Source: an uncultured Flavobacteriaceae bacterium (GTDB lineage: Bacteria > Bacteroidota > Bacteroidia > Flavobacteriales > Flavobacteriaceae). From it: 64,000 nucleotides of DNA. The notes under the pieces were generated by a model. It had not been told where the DNA came from. It saw only the letters and a list, made by a program, of their open reading frames with translations, and made no database searches. The translations under genes and the position numbers were made by a program. Shown in pieces: positions 20,829-30,764 of this stretch (position 1 is its first letter; each line of letters starts with the position of its first letter). The DNA lies in the NCBI GenBank assembly GCA_947502635.1, contig CANNAN010000001.1:558001-622000 (forward strand), read 5' to 3'.

Positions 20829-21284
20829 ATGAACATAACACCCAGAAAACTAAATACTTTCATAATATTTAAATTGCCTGCAGCCTATTTTTGTGGGGTT
20901 AGAACAAAACATATTGATGATTCTAAATGCATTGTATCGGTAAGGTATAAATGGATAAATCAAAACCCATTTAAATCTATGTTTTGGGCTGTACAGGGTA
21001 TGGCGGCAGAATTTTCTACAGGAGCTTTGATGATTTCTAAAATTAAAGCATCAGGAAAGCGTGTCTCCATGTTAGTGACCTCCAATAAAGCCATATTTAC
21101 TAAAAAAGCAACTGGTAGAATAACATTTACTTGTAATGATGGCCATCTTATAGATGCTGCTATAAAAGAAGCGATAGAAACAAGGGAAGGACAAACTATT
21201 TGGGTTAAATCTATAGGTGTCAATGAAGAAGGGGTAGACGTTTCAACTTTTGATTTTGAATGGAGTATTAAAGTGAAGCAGTAG
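20829..21284 (+). CDS. DUF4442 domain-containing (hotdog-fold thioesterase-like) protein
   Basis: LPAAYFCGVRTKHIDDSKCIVSVRYKWINQNPFKSMFWAVQGMAAEFSTGALMI. Confidence 0.8.
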   Translation: MNITPRKLNTFIIFKLPAAYFCGVRTKHIDDSKCIVSVRYKWINQNPFKSMFWAVQGMAAEFSTGALMISKIKASGKRVSMLVTSNKAIFTKKATGRITFTCNDGHLIDAAIKEAIETREGQTIWVKSIGVNEEGVDVSTFDFEWSIKVKQ

Positions 21285-21423
21285 TTCAGTATTCAGTCTC
21301 AGTGTTAAGTGAGCAGTGTTTGGTATTTGGAACTTGAAATTTAAAACATTGGAATTTCATAAATAGTGTAACAAAACTTAAAAAAAAATAACATATAAAC
21401 GAATCAACAAAAAACAATAAAAA

Positions 21424-22224
21424 ATGACAGCACACGAAATTGATTATAGAATTTATGGAGAAGAAATGCAATATGTGGAAATTGAACTTGACCCACAAGA
21501 AGGCGTTATAGCAGAAGCGGGTAGTTTTATGATGATGGACGATGGTATAAAAATGGAAACTATTTTTGGTGATGGTTCTCAAAAAGACTCCGGGTTTTTA
21601 GGTAAAATTTTAGGAGCAGGAAAACGTATTCTTACAGGTGAGAGTTTATTTATGACGGCTTTTTATAATAATTTGGTAGGTAAAAGAAACGTTTCCTTTG
21701 CTTCTCCATATCCAGGAAAAATTTTGCCAATAGACTTAACAGCATTTGGAGGGAAGTTTATTTGCCAAAAAGATGCTTTTCTATGTGCAGCCAAAGGGGT
21801 GAGTGTAGGTATTGAGTTTTCGAAAAAACTAGGAAGGGGCTTATTTGGTGGCGAAGGTTTTATTATGCAAAAACTAGAAGGTGATGGTATGGCATTTGTT
21901 CATGCGGGTGGCACCATGGCCAAAAAAGAGTTATTAGCAGGAGAAACCTTAAAAGTAGATACAGGATGTATTGTTGGTTTTACACAAGGCGTAGATTACG
22001 ATATAGAATTTGTTGGGGGGATTAAAAATACCATTTTTGGAGGTGAAGGTCTATTCTTTGCAAAATTACAAGGACCAGGAACCGTTTATATTCAATCATT
22101 ACCATTTAGTAGATTGGCGGGACGTGTTTTGGCTTCTGCTTCACAAGGTGGTGGAAAACGTAAAGGAGAAGGAAGTGTTTTAGGTGGCTTAGGAGATTTA
22201 TTAGATGGGGATAATAGTTTCTAA
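21424..22224 (+). CDS. TIGR00266 / AIM24 family protein
   Basis: [37 protein letters not shown]...[19 protein letters not shown]...[32 protein letters not shown]. Confidence 0.92.
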   Translation: MTAHEIDYRIYGEEMQYVEIELDPQEGVIAEAGSFMMMDDGIKMETIFGDGSQKDSGFLGKILGAGKRILTGESLFMTAFYNNLVGKRNVSFASPYPGKILPIDLTAFGGKFICQKDAFLCAAKGVSVGIEFSKKLGRGLFGGEGFIMQKLEGDGMAFVHAGGTMAKKELLAGETLKVDTGCIVGFTQGVDYDIEFVGGIKNTIFGGEGLFFAKLQGPGTVYIQSLPFSRLAGRVLASASQGGGKRKGEGSVLGGLGDLLDGDNSF

Positions 22225-22350
22225 AATGTTAAATTTACATTAAACGAAAAAACTTATGTAATTTTTCATTAATTTTAGAGTTCATTAATGAAAAGACATA
22301 GCCTATAAAAAGATCTACTTTTACAAACCTATAAACCTTATAAACAAATT

Positions 22351-22548
22351 ATGGCAAGAGCAATGCTAGAGTATACCAAAACAATACTAGGAAAAGTTAG
22401 TTTTGATTCATCACTGTTTTGCAAAGAAGTACAAAAGGCAGTACAGCGTTTACTACCTTATGAGCTAGAAGAGCTTAAAATATATATTCTTTCTCTCGTA
22501 CAGCAAAACCCAGAGTTAAATCAATGTTTAATTTATTTAAAAGCATAA
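22351..22548 (+). CDS. Small conserved-type hypothetical protein (65 aa)
   Basis: Short ORF starting ATGGCAAGAGC and followed by a strong terminator. It resembles small flavobacterial hypotheticals, with no functional motif. Confidence 0.6.
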   Translation: MARAMLEYTKTILGKVSFDSSLFCKEVQKAVQRLLPYELEELKIYILSLVQQNPELNQCLIYLKA

Positions 22549-22580
22549 AAAAAATCAAATAGAATAAAACCCCAAATAAT

Positions 22581-22621
22581 AAATAAAACGAGCCCGATTC
22601 TAAATCGGGCTCGTTTTATTT
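22581..22621 (+). terminator. Perfect 18-bp stem terminator, potentially bidirectional
   Basis: AAATAAAACGAGCCCGAT-TCTAA-ATCGGGCTCGTTTTATTT. Confidence 0.93.
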
Positions 22622-22810
22622 TTCCTAATTATTATCATTTGCTGAAACAAGAATATGAAATGCCAAAAAAGGAAGAAAAAAAAAGACACCGTGTTATCTG
22701 GTTATTTATTTTGAGATTTCATTAACAAACATATATAGAATAACAAAATCTTACAGTTTTGTATTTAATTTCGAGTTTGAAATAGGCATAATATATAATA
22801 ACGAAATGGC

Positions 22811-22834
22811 TTAGTTTTCACTAGTGGAAACTAA
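22811..22834. repeat. 24-bp near-perfect palindrome TTAGTTTTCACTAGTGGAAACTAA
   Basis: Self-complementary except for one symmetrical mismatch pair; intergenic, upstream of the GIY-YIG-like ORF. Confidence 0.7.
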
Positions 22835-22949
22835 TTTTGGAATTTCAGGAGCATTAGCAAAGAGAGAATTTTACTAACCTTTAAAAAGGCGCTTTAATTT
22901 ACTTTAAGCCTGATAGCATTAACAAAATAATTAGAATTTATTTAAAAAA

Positions 22950-23285
22950 ATGAAAACAAAAAAAGAACTTAAGGACGAATACAAACAAATGAAGTTTCCA
23001 ATAGGCGTTTTTCAAGTAAAGAATATTTGTAATAATAAAGTCCTAATTGACTACAGTCTGGATATGGAGTCGAAGTGGAACAGACATAAGATAGAACTTA
23101 AATTTGGGAATCATAGAAACAAGGATTTTCAAAATGACTGGAACGAATATGGAGAGGATAATTTTGTTTTTGAAGTTTTATCCGAACTTAAGGAAAAAGA
23201 TGGGGAAAATATAAATTACAATAAAGAATTAAAAACGCTTCAAAGTTTAGTAATTGAAGAACTTAGTGTTGAAAATTTTTATTAA
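22950..23285 (+). CDS. GIY-YIG nuclease family-like protein with degenerate motif
   Basis: MKTKKELKDEYKQMKFPIGVFQVKN...WNRHKIELKFGNHRNKDFQNDWNEYGEDNFVFEVLSELKE resembles flavobacterial GIY-YIG family proteins. The canonical second half of the motif reads VLIDYS. Confidence 0.65.
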   Translation: MKTKKELKDEYKQMKFPIGVFQVKNICNNKVLIDYSLDMESKWNRHKIELKFGNHRNKDFQNDWNEYGEDNFVFEVLSELKEKDGENINYNKELKTLQSLVIEELSVENFY

Positions 23286-23447
23286 AAAAATAGCATAAGT
23301 ATCTATTTTAGAGTTTTTTATTTTGGTTTTCATGTCATCACAATCTAAGTTTTATAGGATATAGTATAAAAAATCACTGAATTCAGGGTAGTTTACTATA
23401 TACAGTATCATGTAAATTAGCAGCGATAAACCCAAAAAACATAGAAA

Positions 23448-24458
23448 ATGAAAAAAGAAAAAATTGGAGAAATAAAAGGAATAAAAGGAATAGAAGAAAT
23501 ACGTAAGCATATTGGAATACACCAAATTAATCTGGCTGGGGCTAACAATGAGTTAGAATTACAGGATGACATGCCTATTTTTATTTTTGATTATTTGTCC
23601 ATGGATAAGTCTTTACGTACCCGGTTATCGATCTATACTTGCGAACTTAGTGGTAATAAATTTGGTTCATTAGATGTCGTATGGGTTGATGGATATGATA
23701 AGATATTAAAAGAGGATTTAAGTTCCTTAGAAAATGACAGCTATTTTTGGTTTTGGGATCGTAACGGTCTTATTCCTTTTGCTTATATAGGTAAGGGAGC
23801 AGAAAAAGGCCCTTTTAATGAACATGAAGGTGTTTTATTTTTGGATGCAACAAATAATTTCAGGTTTGAAGAAAATCATACAGGATTTGAGGACATGCCA
23901 ATTGTACTGCTTAATGTAGAAAAAGATAATGTCAAGCTAGTGCCTATTGCAGATAATTTTAATGCCTTAAAAATTGCTAAAAATAATACAGATCGCCAAC
24001 TTTCCGAACAAATAAAACAAGAAGGCAATGCTTTATTTGGAGAAGGTGATTTTGAAGCCGCCGCTGAAAAATTTTATGAAGCCATGCAAGCCGATTACAC
24101 AAATCCCAATGCCTATAATAATCTAGGTATGATTTCTCAAATAACTAATGAGTATTTAGATAGAGGCGAAGCTTTTTTTCAATTATCTTTTTTAGTAGAT
24201 CCTGAGTTTACCCATGGAATGAGAGGTTATATTAGTTTTCCTACCAGTAGAGGAGATTTTGAAAGCGCGATAAAAATCATGACCAAGTGTATTGAGATTG
24301 AAAAAGACGCATTAAATTATGCTATTTTGAGTCGTTTATACTTAGATAACGATGATATAGAAACCGCCGAAAAATTTTATGAGGAAGGGCTAGAAATTGA
24401 TCCAGACCATCCAGAATTGCTTAAAGTGGAGGAAAGATTAGAAGAGCATTCGCTTTAG
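23448..24458 (+). CDS. TPR repeat-containing protein
   Basis: C-terminal TPR units (KQEGNALFGEGDFEAAAEKFYEAMQADYTNPNAYNNLGMI, AILSRLYLDNDDIETAEKFYEEGLEIDPDHPELL). Confidence 0.75.
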   Translation: MKKEKIGEIKGIKGIEEIRKHIGIHQINLAGANNELELQDDMPIFIFDYLSMDKSLRTRLSIYTCELSGNKFGSLDVVWVDGYDKILKEDLSSLENDSYFWFWDRNGLIPFAYIGKGAEKGPFNEHEGVLFLDATNNFRFEENHTGFEDMPIVLLNVEKDNVKLVPIADNFNALKIAKNNTDRQLSEQIKQEGNALFGEGDFEAAAEKFYEAMQADYTNPNAYNNLGMISQITNEYLDRGEAFFQLSFLVDPEFTHGMRGYISFPTSRGDFESAIKIMTKCIEIEKDALNYAILSRLYLDNDDIETAEKFYEEGLEIDPDHPELLKVEERLEEHSL

Positions 24459-24484
24459 GTGTTATTAAAAAATAATAAAAGTTA

Positions 24485-24574
24485 GGCTGTATTAAAAGTA
24501 AGTGCATTATCGCATTGAATGTAATCGAAGTGCTCAAGCTGTACAACTAAATTACAGAGACTTTTTATACAGCG
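24485..24574. repeat. Palindromic intergenic element A between convergent genes
   Basis: GGCTGTATTAAAAGT (24485-24499) pairs with ACTTTTTATACAGCG (24560-24574). Confidence 0.65.
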
Positions 24575-24737
24575 CAATTTTTATTATAAGTGGTATTCGA
24601 AAAAGGGCTTACTAAACGCCCTCGAATTAATAGTCTATTTACGCAACCTTTTGATTTTTTAATAGCTTATGTGTAAAAACCAATATTTAAGCTTCAAAAA
24701 ACAAATACTAAATTCCAAAATATTAATAGCAGATAGT

Positions 24738-26285
24738 TTATAGTTTGGTTACTTTCATAAAAACAATATCATTTTCATTCAAATTAATTACATGCTCCCA
24801 CTTACCACTTTTAATTTCCACGACCTTTTGTTCAATAGGCTGATTATTGGAAGCTCTTTTGAGGTCGTTTAGGATACCGTTAGAAAGTACTGATGGCTGT
24901 CCCATCTCATAATAAGCAGTATAGGCATCATTGTGTTTGTATCCTGTTTTATGTACTTCTAGGGTATACAGTCCATCTTCCATATTACTAACTTTGATGT
25001 TTACGGATGCCTTCTGTTTAGATGCTATATTTTCTTTATAAAAAGTCTGGTTGCTTTTACTACCTTGATCTAGATAGGTATAGTCCCAGAACAATAACTG
25101 TAAATCGTGTCCTTGCTTGCAGACCCAAGATTCTGCATCCGAGTTTTGTAATTCAATATCTCCTAACTGGTTTAAATAATGATAAGAGTAATAAGTCGGT
25201 TTTTTTATGCCTTGAAGATTCATCAACCCAAACCCTCCATGAAAAGGTGTTGTTGGAATGCCCGATTCTTCAAAAATATCGGTAAAAACCCAATAAGACA
25301 TGGAGTTGGCTATACCTTCAACATTTTTTAGTGTGTTAAGTACAAATGCAGCATTTATATAAGTATCATGTATAGGATCTCTCGAGCTATATGAAGAAGA
25401 CCATTCTGTAAAATGCAACTCTGTACCCTTAAATTTTGAATCTTGAATTTTTTTATAGGCATATTTTACACCATTTATTACCTGAGGATATTTTCTTAGC
25501 TTAAGTTGCTTGTCCCCAAATTCATCTAAAAAACCATTTACATTATACGAATGTGTTGAGACGAAATCAATCGGGACATCATTATTATCTAAATAATCAA
25601 GAAAATCTTTTACCCAACCAACGCCAGCTGTTGAAGGACCTCCAACTTTATAATTTGAAGAAACTTCTTTAATTGCATTTACAGCATTTTTATATATTTT
25701 AAAATAATCTTCTTTAGAGCCAGAGAAAAAACTTGAATGATTAGGCTCGTTCCATACCTCGAAATACCATGTTTTTAATTCCTCTTCACCATAACGCACT
25801 GTAAGATGAGATATAAATGCCTTAATAAAATTGCGATACTTTTCATAGGATTTTGGAGGTGTTACATTAGCTTTCCACCAAAATACAGTTTGTTTGCCAC
25901 TTGCCAGTGCTTTTGGCATAAAAGATAATTCAATAAATGGTTTCATCCCGATTTTAAGAATAAAGTCATATAGTTTATCAATGTATTGCCAGTTGTAAAC
26001 AGCCCGCCCGTCTTTAGTTTCAGTATAAACGCCCATGTCATCATGAAAAATACCATGAAAACGAATGTATTTAAAGCCACACCCTTGTTTCACTATTTTT
26101 AATTGATTTTGCCAATCAGCTCTTAACCCTTCATTTGCTCTACCAGCACCAATACATTCGTTAAAGAATTTATTGTGTTTTCCTTTCTCTTTTTGAAAAT
26201 CAATATCAATATGCCTGACTTGTTGCGCGCTTAAAGTTGAAAATAGAAGAAATATGAAATTGCAAATTAAAACGAATCGTTTCAT
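24738..26285 (-). CDS. GH39 family glycoside hydrolase (beta-xylosidase-like), secreted
   Basis: YIRFHGIFHDDMGVY, FIELSFMPKALASGKQTVFWWKANVTPPKSYEKY, WYFEVWNEPN (acid/base) and ELHFTEWSSSYSSRDPIHDTY. Start set to the internal MKRFVLICNF. Confidence 0.9.
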   Translation of the reverse strand: MKRFVLICNFIFLLFSTLSAQQVRHIDIDFQKEKGKHNKFFNECIGAGRANEGLRADWQNQLKIVKQGCGFKYIRFHGIFHDDMGVYTETKDGRAVYNWQYIDKLYDFILKIGMKPFIELSFMPKALASGKQTVFWWKANVTPPKSYEKYRNFIKAFISHLTVRYGEEELKTWYFEVWNEPNHSSFFSGSKEDYFKIYKNAVNAIKEVSSNYKVGGPSTAGVGWVKDFLDYLDNNDVPIDFVSTHSYNVNGFLDEFGDKQLKLRKYPQVINGVKYAYKKIQDSKFKGTELHFTEWSSSYSSRDPIHDTYINAAFVLNTLKNVEGIANSMSYWVFTDIFEESGIPTTPFHGGFGLMNLQGIKKPTYYSYHYLNQLGDIELQNSDAESWVCKQGHDLQLLFWDYTYLDQGSKSNQTFYKENIASKQKASVNIKVSNMEDGLYTLEVHKTGYKHNDAYTAYYEMGQPSVLSNGILNDLKRASNNQPIEQKVVEIKSGKWEHVINLNENDIVFMKVTKL

Positions 26286-26511
26286 TTTTATAGTTACGTT
26301 AAGTGTCATTTATTTGAAATTAGGATAGATAGAGGTGCTTAAAATTAAATCTTAACAACTAATTTTAATTGTTAAGATTATTTTAGAATCTATCTTAAAT
26401 TTGTAGAAAACGTCTTGTAAATTGTTTAGAAAATGTTTTGTTTTTTATTTAAAATAAATACCTATATCATTCAGGTTTTAACGTCTCGAAAATAATAAAG
26501 ATCAAATAGAA

Positions 26512-26567
26512 AGAGGGTGTCTAAAAAGTCAAAATGATATGCCATTTTGTCTTTTTAGACACCCTCT
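26512..26567. terminator. Long palindromic element B / terminator of yceI
   Basis: AGAGGGTGTCTAAAAAGTCAAAATG-ATATGC-CATTTTGTCTTTTTAGACACCCTCT; 25-bp stem with one mismatch. Confidence 0.8.
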
Positions 26568-26599
26568 AGGTATAAATAAGAAAAAATTAGTTTTTGAAA

Positions 26600-27223
26600 T
26601 TAATTCTTACGAAGAAAAGTACTTACTTCAATAGCGACGTCTTCCCAAGTTTTGCTAACACCATCAGCTCCTTTGTGTAAATCAAAACAAGCTTTGTTGA
26701 TTGATTCTAAGGCACCTAAGGCATTCCAATCTTTAAGATTCATCGTGCCAGTCATACTTACACGCCTTTCTTCTGTAATACTAACCTCTAGAGGTAAATC
26801 GTTAGTAACCCCATTCATGGTAATTGAAGCAACATAGGCATCATTAGCATATTTAATGGTGCCTTTTAGAAACTCAGTATCTAACATGGCTCCAAAGAAA
26901 AACTCTTTTAATTTAGCATCACGGCTTTCATCTTTAGTAATAAGGCTACTAATAGGGATTGAAAAGCTTAAATTATTTAAAGCTTCCTGAGGTGTATTAC
27001 CTTCTTTATTTTCAAAATTTAGAGTAGTAAATTCACCACCTACACCTTTTTTTTCAGTGGTCTTATAGGCAGTCCATTTTACGGATGTTGCTTCAGGTTT
27101 TACTACAAATTTTTCTGCTGCTTCTACCTGAGCAGGTACTTCTGGTTTAGGGTCTTTTTTTTCTTGTTTACAAGAAGTTGTTCCTATAAAAACAACAATT
27201 AATAAGGCGATTATTCTTTTCAT
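26600..27223 (-). CDS. YceI family lipoprotein
   Basis: TTSC lipobox; FVVKPEATSVKWTAYKTTEKKGVGGEFTTLNFE, LTMNGVTNDLPLEVSITEE-like region. Start set to MKRIIALLIVV. Confidence 0.85.
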   Translation of the reverse strand: MKRIIALLIVVFIGTTSCKQEKKDPKPEVPAQVEAAEKFVVKPEATSVKWTAYKTTEKKGVGGEFTTLNFENKEGNTPQEALNNLSFSIPISSLITKDESRDAKLKEFFFGAMLDTEFLKGTIKYANDAYVASITMNGVTNDLPLEVSITEERRVSMTGTMNLKDWNALGALESINKACFDLHKGADGVSKTWEDVAIEVSTFLRKN

Positions 27224-27283
27224 TTTTTTTATTTTTTGGAGATGTGAAATTAAGGAATAATAATCGAATTGCAAATATTCACT

Positions 27284-27297
27284 ATGACATATATCAT
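27284..27297. promoter_or_regulatory. Fnr/Crp-type palindrome ATGACATATATCAT upstream of hemN
   Basis: ATGAY-N4-RTCAT pattern; centre is 29.5 bp upstream of the TACTTTTG -7 element at 27320-27327. Confidence 0.7.
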
Positions 27298-27319
27298 ATT
27301 TTTAAAGCTGTGTATACTA

Positions 27320-27327
27320 TACTTTTG
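27320..27327 (+). promoter_or_regulatory. -7 promoter element TACTTTTG for hemN
   Basis: Exact match to TAnnTTTG, 9-18 bp before the candidate start codons. Confidence 0.6.
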
Positions 27328-27335
27328 AAATATAA

Positions 27336-28709
27336 ATGTTAGGTATGTTAAATTCGTTAGTAAATAAGTATAATATTGCGGGACCTCGTTATACGAGTTA
27401 TCCAACTGTTCCTTACTGGGACAATGAGACGTTTTCTTTAAAAAAATGGAAATCATCTTTGATAAGATCATTTAAGGAAAGTAATTCCGAGGAAGGTATA
27501 AGCCTTTATATTCATTTACCTTATTGCGAGAGTTTGTGTACGTTTTGTGGGTGTAATAAGCGTATAACAAAGCAACACGGTGTGGAGTCTCCATATATAA
27601 CTGCTGTTCTAAAAGAATGGGATTTATATTTAGAATTATTTGATGAAAAACCAATAATAAAAGAATTGCATTTAGGAGGTGGTACACCAACCTTTTTTAG
27701 TCCTGAAAATTTACAGCGCTTAATTAATGGTATTTTGAGACGTTCTACCCTTGCCGATAAGTATGAGTTTAGCTTTGAAGGACATCCTAATAACACGACT
27801 CGAGAACATTTACAAGCACTTTATGATGTTGGATTTAGGCGGGTAAGCTATGGTGTACAGGATTATAATGAAACAGTGCAAAAAGCGATACATAGAATCC
27901 AGCCTTTTGAACATGTAAAACGAGCAACCGATATGGCTAGAGCTATTGGTTATACATCGGTAGGTCACGATATTATTTTTGGACTGCCTTTTCAAACGTT
28001 AGCGCATGTAAAAGAAACTATTTTAAAAACGAAAACATTATTACCAGATAGACTGGCATTTTATAGTTATGCACATGTGCCATGGATTAAAGGTAATGGG
28101 CAACGAGGATTTAATGATTCCGATTTACCATCAGCCGAATTGAAAAGACAGCAATATGAATTGGGGAAACAATTACTTTCCGAAGTTGGTTATAGAGAGA
28201 TAGGGATGGATCATTTTGCTTTAACAACAGATTCATTATATGGGTCTATGGTAAATGGGAATTTACATAGAAATTTTATGGGCTATACTGCCTCAAAAAC
28301 TCAGGCTATGATTGGTTTAGGTGTATCATCAATTAGTGATAGTTGGTATGGATTTGCACAAAATGTTAAAAGTATTGAAGCGTATTACGATTTACTAAAA
28401 GACCATATTTTACCAGTTTATAGAGGACATATTCTTAAAGAGGAAGACCTAATTATAAGAAAACATATTCTTAATTTAATGTGTCGTTTTAAAACAGTAT
28501 GGGGGCAAGACGATCTTTATTTTGATGACATATCGGAGGTTATTGATCGATTAAAAGAAATGGAAGTAGACGGATTACTCAATGTGGGTTCAAATACCAT
28601 TGAGGTGACTAAAAAAGGCCAACCATTTGTTAGAAACATTTGTATGGCTTTCGATTTATTACTGCAAAGAAAACAACCAAACACCCAGTTGTTCTCTATG
28701 ACAGTTTAA
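27336..28709 (+). CDS. hemN: Oxygen-independent coproporphyrinogen III oxidase
   Basis: PRYTSYPTVPYW, LYIHLPYCESLCTFCGCNKRIT (radical SAM CxxxCxxC), ELHLGGGTPTFFSPENL, RVSYGVQDYNETVQKAIHRIQPF. Confidence 0.95.
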   Translation: MLGMLNSLVNKYNIAGPRYTSYPTVPYWDNETFSLKKWKSSLIRSFKESNSEEGISLYIHLPYCESLCTFCGCNKRITKQHGVESPYITAVLKEWDLYLELFDEKPIIKELHLGGGTPTFFSPENLQRLINGILRRSTLADKYEFSFEGHPNNTTREHLQALYDVGFRRVSYGVQDYNETVQKAIHRIQPFEHVKRATDMARAIGYTSVGHDIIFGLPFQTLAHVKETILKTKTLLPDRLAFYSYAHVPWIKGNGQRGFNDSDLPSAELKRQQYELGKQLLSEVGYREIGMDHFALTTDSLYGSMVNGNLHRNFMGYTASKTQAMIGLGVSSISDSWYGFAQNVKSIEAYYDLLKDHILPVYRGHILKEEDLIIRKHILNLMCRFKTVWGQDDLYFDDISEVIDRLKEMEVDGLLNVGSNTIEVTKKGQPFVRNICMAFDLLLQRKQPNTQLFSMTV

Positions 28710-28794
28710 CAAAAGAGGAATACCTAAATATTTAATAAAGAGGTGTTTTTTAAATTAACCCTTCCCTTAAAAAGGAATCTAAACCTACAAAATT

Positions 28795-29625
28795 ATGAAG
28801 AAGATTATTGTACCAATTGATTTTTCAGAATATTCAGAATATGCTTTAAAAACAGCTTCTAAACTGGCTAGAAACAACAATGCTGAGTTGTTGGTATTGC
28901 ATATGCTGGAAATGTCTGAAGTTATGCTCACAGCTAGCGGAGAAGAACCTCAAAAAGTAATTTATTTTTTAAAGCTAGCAGAGCAAAGATTTGAGGATTT
29001 TCTTAAAAAAGATTATTTAGAAGATATTAAAGTAACCCCAATTGTTAAACATTTTAAAGTGTTTAGTGAAGTTAATGAAATTGCAAAAAAATATGATGCA
29101 GATCTTATCGTCATGGGATCACATGGCGCAAGTGGTGTTAAGGAGTTTTTTGTTGGCTCTAATACAGAACGGGTTGTAAGGCATGCAGACATTCCAGTAT
29201 TGGTGGTTAAGAATGATTTATCTCAAGTTAATTTTGAAGTTGTTGCATACGCATGCGATTTTTCAGAAGCATCTATTACAGCTTACTTAAAAGCAGTTAA
29301 AATGTTTGAAAAGATGGGCTCTAAGTTGTATTTGGTTTATGTGAATTTACCAAATGATAAGTTTAAGAATTCTTTAGAAATTGAAAAATTGGCGGTTAAT
29401 TTCTTTACCAAAGCAGAAGGGAATTTAGATAAAATGGATGTTGTTTATTACACATCAGATTACACCGTAGAGGATGGGATTTTAAGTTCAGCAATAAAAA
29501 TAGGAGCAGATTTAATTGCTATTCCAACGCATGGAAGAAAAGGCTTGTCTCATTTTTTCGAGGGGAGCGTAGGAGAGGATGTTGCAAATCATTCAACATT
29601 ACCAGTAATCACATTTAAAATATAG
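28795..29625 (+). CDS. Universal stress protein (two USP domains)
   Basis: KKIIVPIDFSEYSEYALKTASKLA, IVMGSHGASGVKEFFVGSNTERVVRHADIPVLVVK, AIPTHGRKGLSHFFEGSVGEDVANHSTLPVITF. Confidence 0.95.
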   Translation: MKKIIVPIDFSEYSEYALKTASKLARNNNAELLVLHMLEMSEVMLTASGEEPQKVIYFLKLAEQRFEDFLKKDYLEDIKVTPIVKHFKVFSEVNEIAKKYDADLIVMGSHGASGVKEFFVGSNTERVVRHADIPVLVVKNDLSQVNFEVVAYACDFSEASITAYLKAVKMFEKMGSKLYLVYVNLPNDKFKNSLEIEKLAVNFFTKAEGNLDKMDVVYYTSDYTVEDGILSSAIKIGADLIAIPTHGRKGLSHFFEGSVGEDVANHSTLPVITFKI

Positions 29626-29653
29626 GTTAATAGTTAGCCATTTATTTTTGTGA

Positions 29654-29695
29654 ACAGACGATCTAAGCTACTTGTTTTAGGTCGTCTGTTTTTTT
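29654..29695 (+). terminator. Rho-independent terminator after the usp gene
   Basis: ACAGACGATCTAA...TTAGGTCGTCTGT followed by TTTTTT. Confidence 0.85.
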
Positions 29696-29718
29696 GTGCT
29701 AATAGAAAAATATCAATA

Positions 29719-30555
29719 TTATTTTTCATCTTCAGTTACAATAGCAACAATTCTTAAAGGTGCTCCAGTGCCTCCTTTTATTTTCATGGGTAATGCAATT
29801 ATTTCAAATCCATTTAAAGGCAATCTGTCCAGGTTGGTAAGGTTTTCGAAAACAGGAATGTTTTCCTCAAGAAGTATAACATGACTTTTAAAGTATTCAG
29901 ATTGGCCATAATCAATACTAGGTGTATCAATACCAATAGATTTAATATTACGATTTTTAACTAGCCATTCGGCAGCTTCTGGTGAAAGTCCTGGGAAATG
30001 CAAGAGTTTAACCGCATGCTCACCACGTTTATCCGTTCCTAAGTATTTGACTTTATCTGGATAATATTTCGAAAAACCAGTTTGTAATAAAACAATACTA
30101 CCATCAGGAATTGTACTACCTTGCCTTTTTTCCCAAGCCTTAATATCTTGTATGCTTACTAAATAGTCAGGGTTATTAATGGCTGTTGAATATATATCAA
30201 TCTTAATAGCAGGCCCAATTAATTTCTCAAGAGGTATTTCATCTACTGTTAGTCCGTTTTTTGCAAAGTGAATCGGAGCATCTATGTGGGTTCCACCATG
30301 TTCTGAAGTACTAAAATTATTCGCTGAATAATAATAGCCTTTATCTGTTTGCCCTTCAAAAACAGTATCCAATTTAAATTCCTTAGAGGTTACCCAATAG
30401 ATAGTTTCATCAGAATAAGAATGAGATAAATCAATAATCTTTTTTTGAGAAGCTTTAGGTGGTGGTGTCGTATGGGGTTTTTCTGTAGAGGTTGGCTTAT
30501 TATTACACGCCATGAAGACTAAAAATAATAGTAAATAATAAAGAAGTGTTTTCAT
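29719..30555 (-). CDS. Cyclase family (kynurenine formamidase-like) lipoprotein
   Basis: IIDLSHSYSDETIYW, STSEHGGTHIDAPIHFAKNG, SIGIDTPSIDYG; lipobox FMAC. Confidence 0.88.
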   Translation of the reverse strand: MKTLLYYLLLFLVFMACNNKPTSTEKPHTTPPPKASQKKIIDLSHSYSDETIYWVTSKEFKLDTVFEGQTDKGYYYSANNFSTSEHGGTHIDAPIHFAKNGLTVDEIPLEKLIGPAIKIDIYSTAINNPDYLVSIQDIKAWEKRQGSTIPDGSIVLLQTGFSKYYPDKVKYLGTDKRGEHAVKLLHFPGLSPEAAEWLVKNRNIKSIGIDTPSIDYGQSEYFKSHVILLEENIPVFENLTNLDRLPLNGFEIIALPMKIKGGTGAPLRIVAIVTEDEK

Positions 30556-30764
30556 TTTAATAGTTATTTATAAAATACAATGACAATTCCATTATACATT
30601 ATACGTGTTTGCCTACAAATTTAAGGTATTTATGATTAATCTAAAATCATTTTTTTTGAAAAAAACAGATGGTTTCTCAAAATTACCATTCTTTATCCTT
30701 TTATAACAGTTAGTTGATTAAATACCTGTTCTATTTTTGCGGTATTAATTTAAAACATAAAAAA

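Noticed and set aside
21286-21582. Minus-strand ORF of 98 aa near the AIM24-like gene start
   Set aside because: Covers an intergenic repeat tract and antisense of a supported CDS; F/H/C-rich low-complexity product.
27472-27995. Minus-strand ORFs within hemN
   Set aside because: Antisense to radical SAM core motifs.
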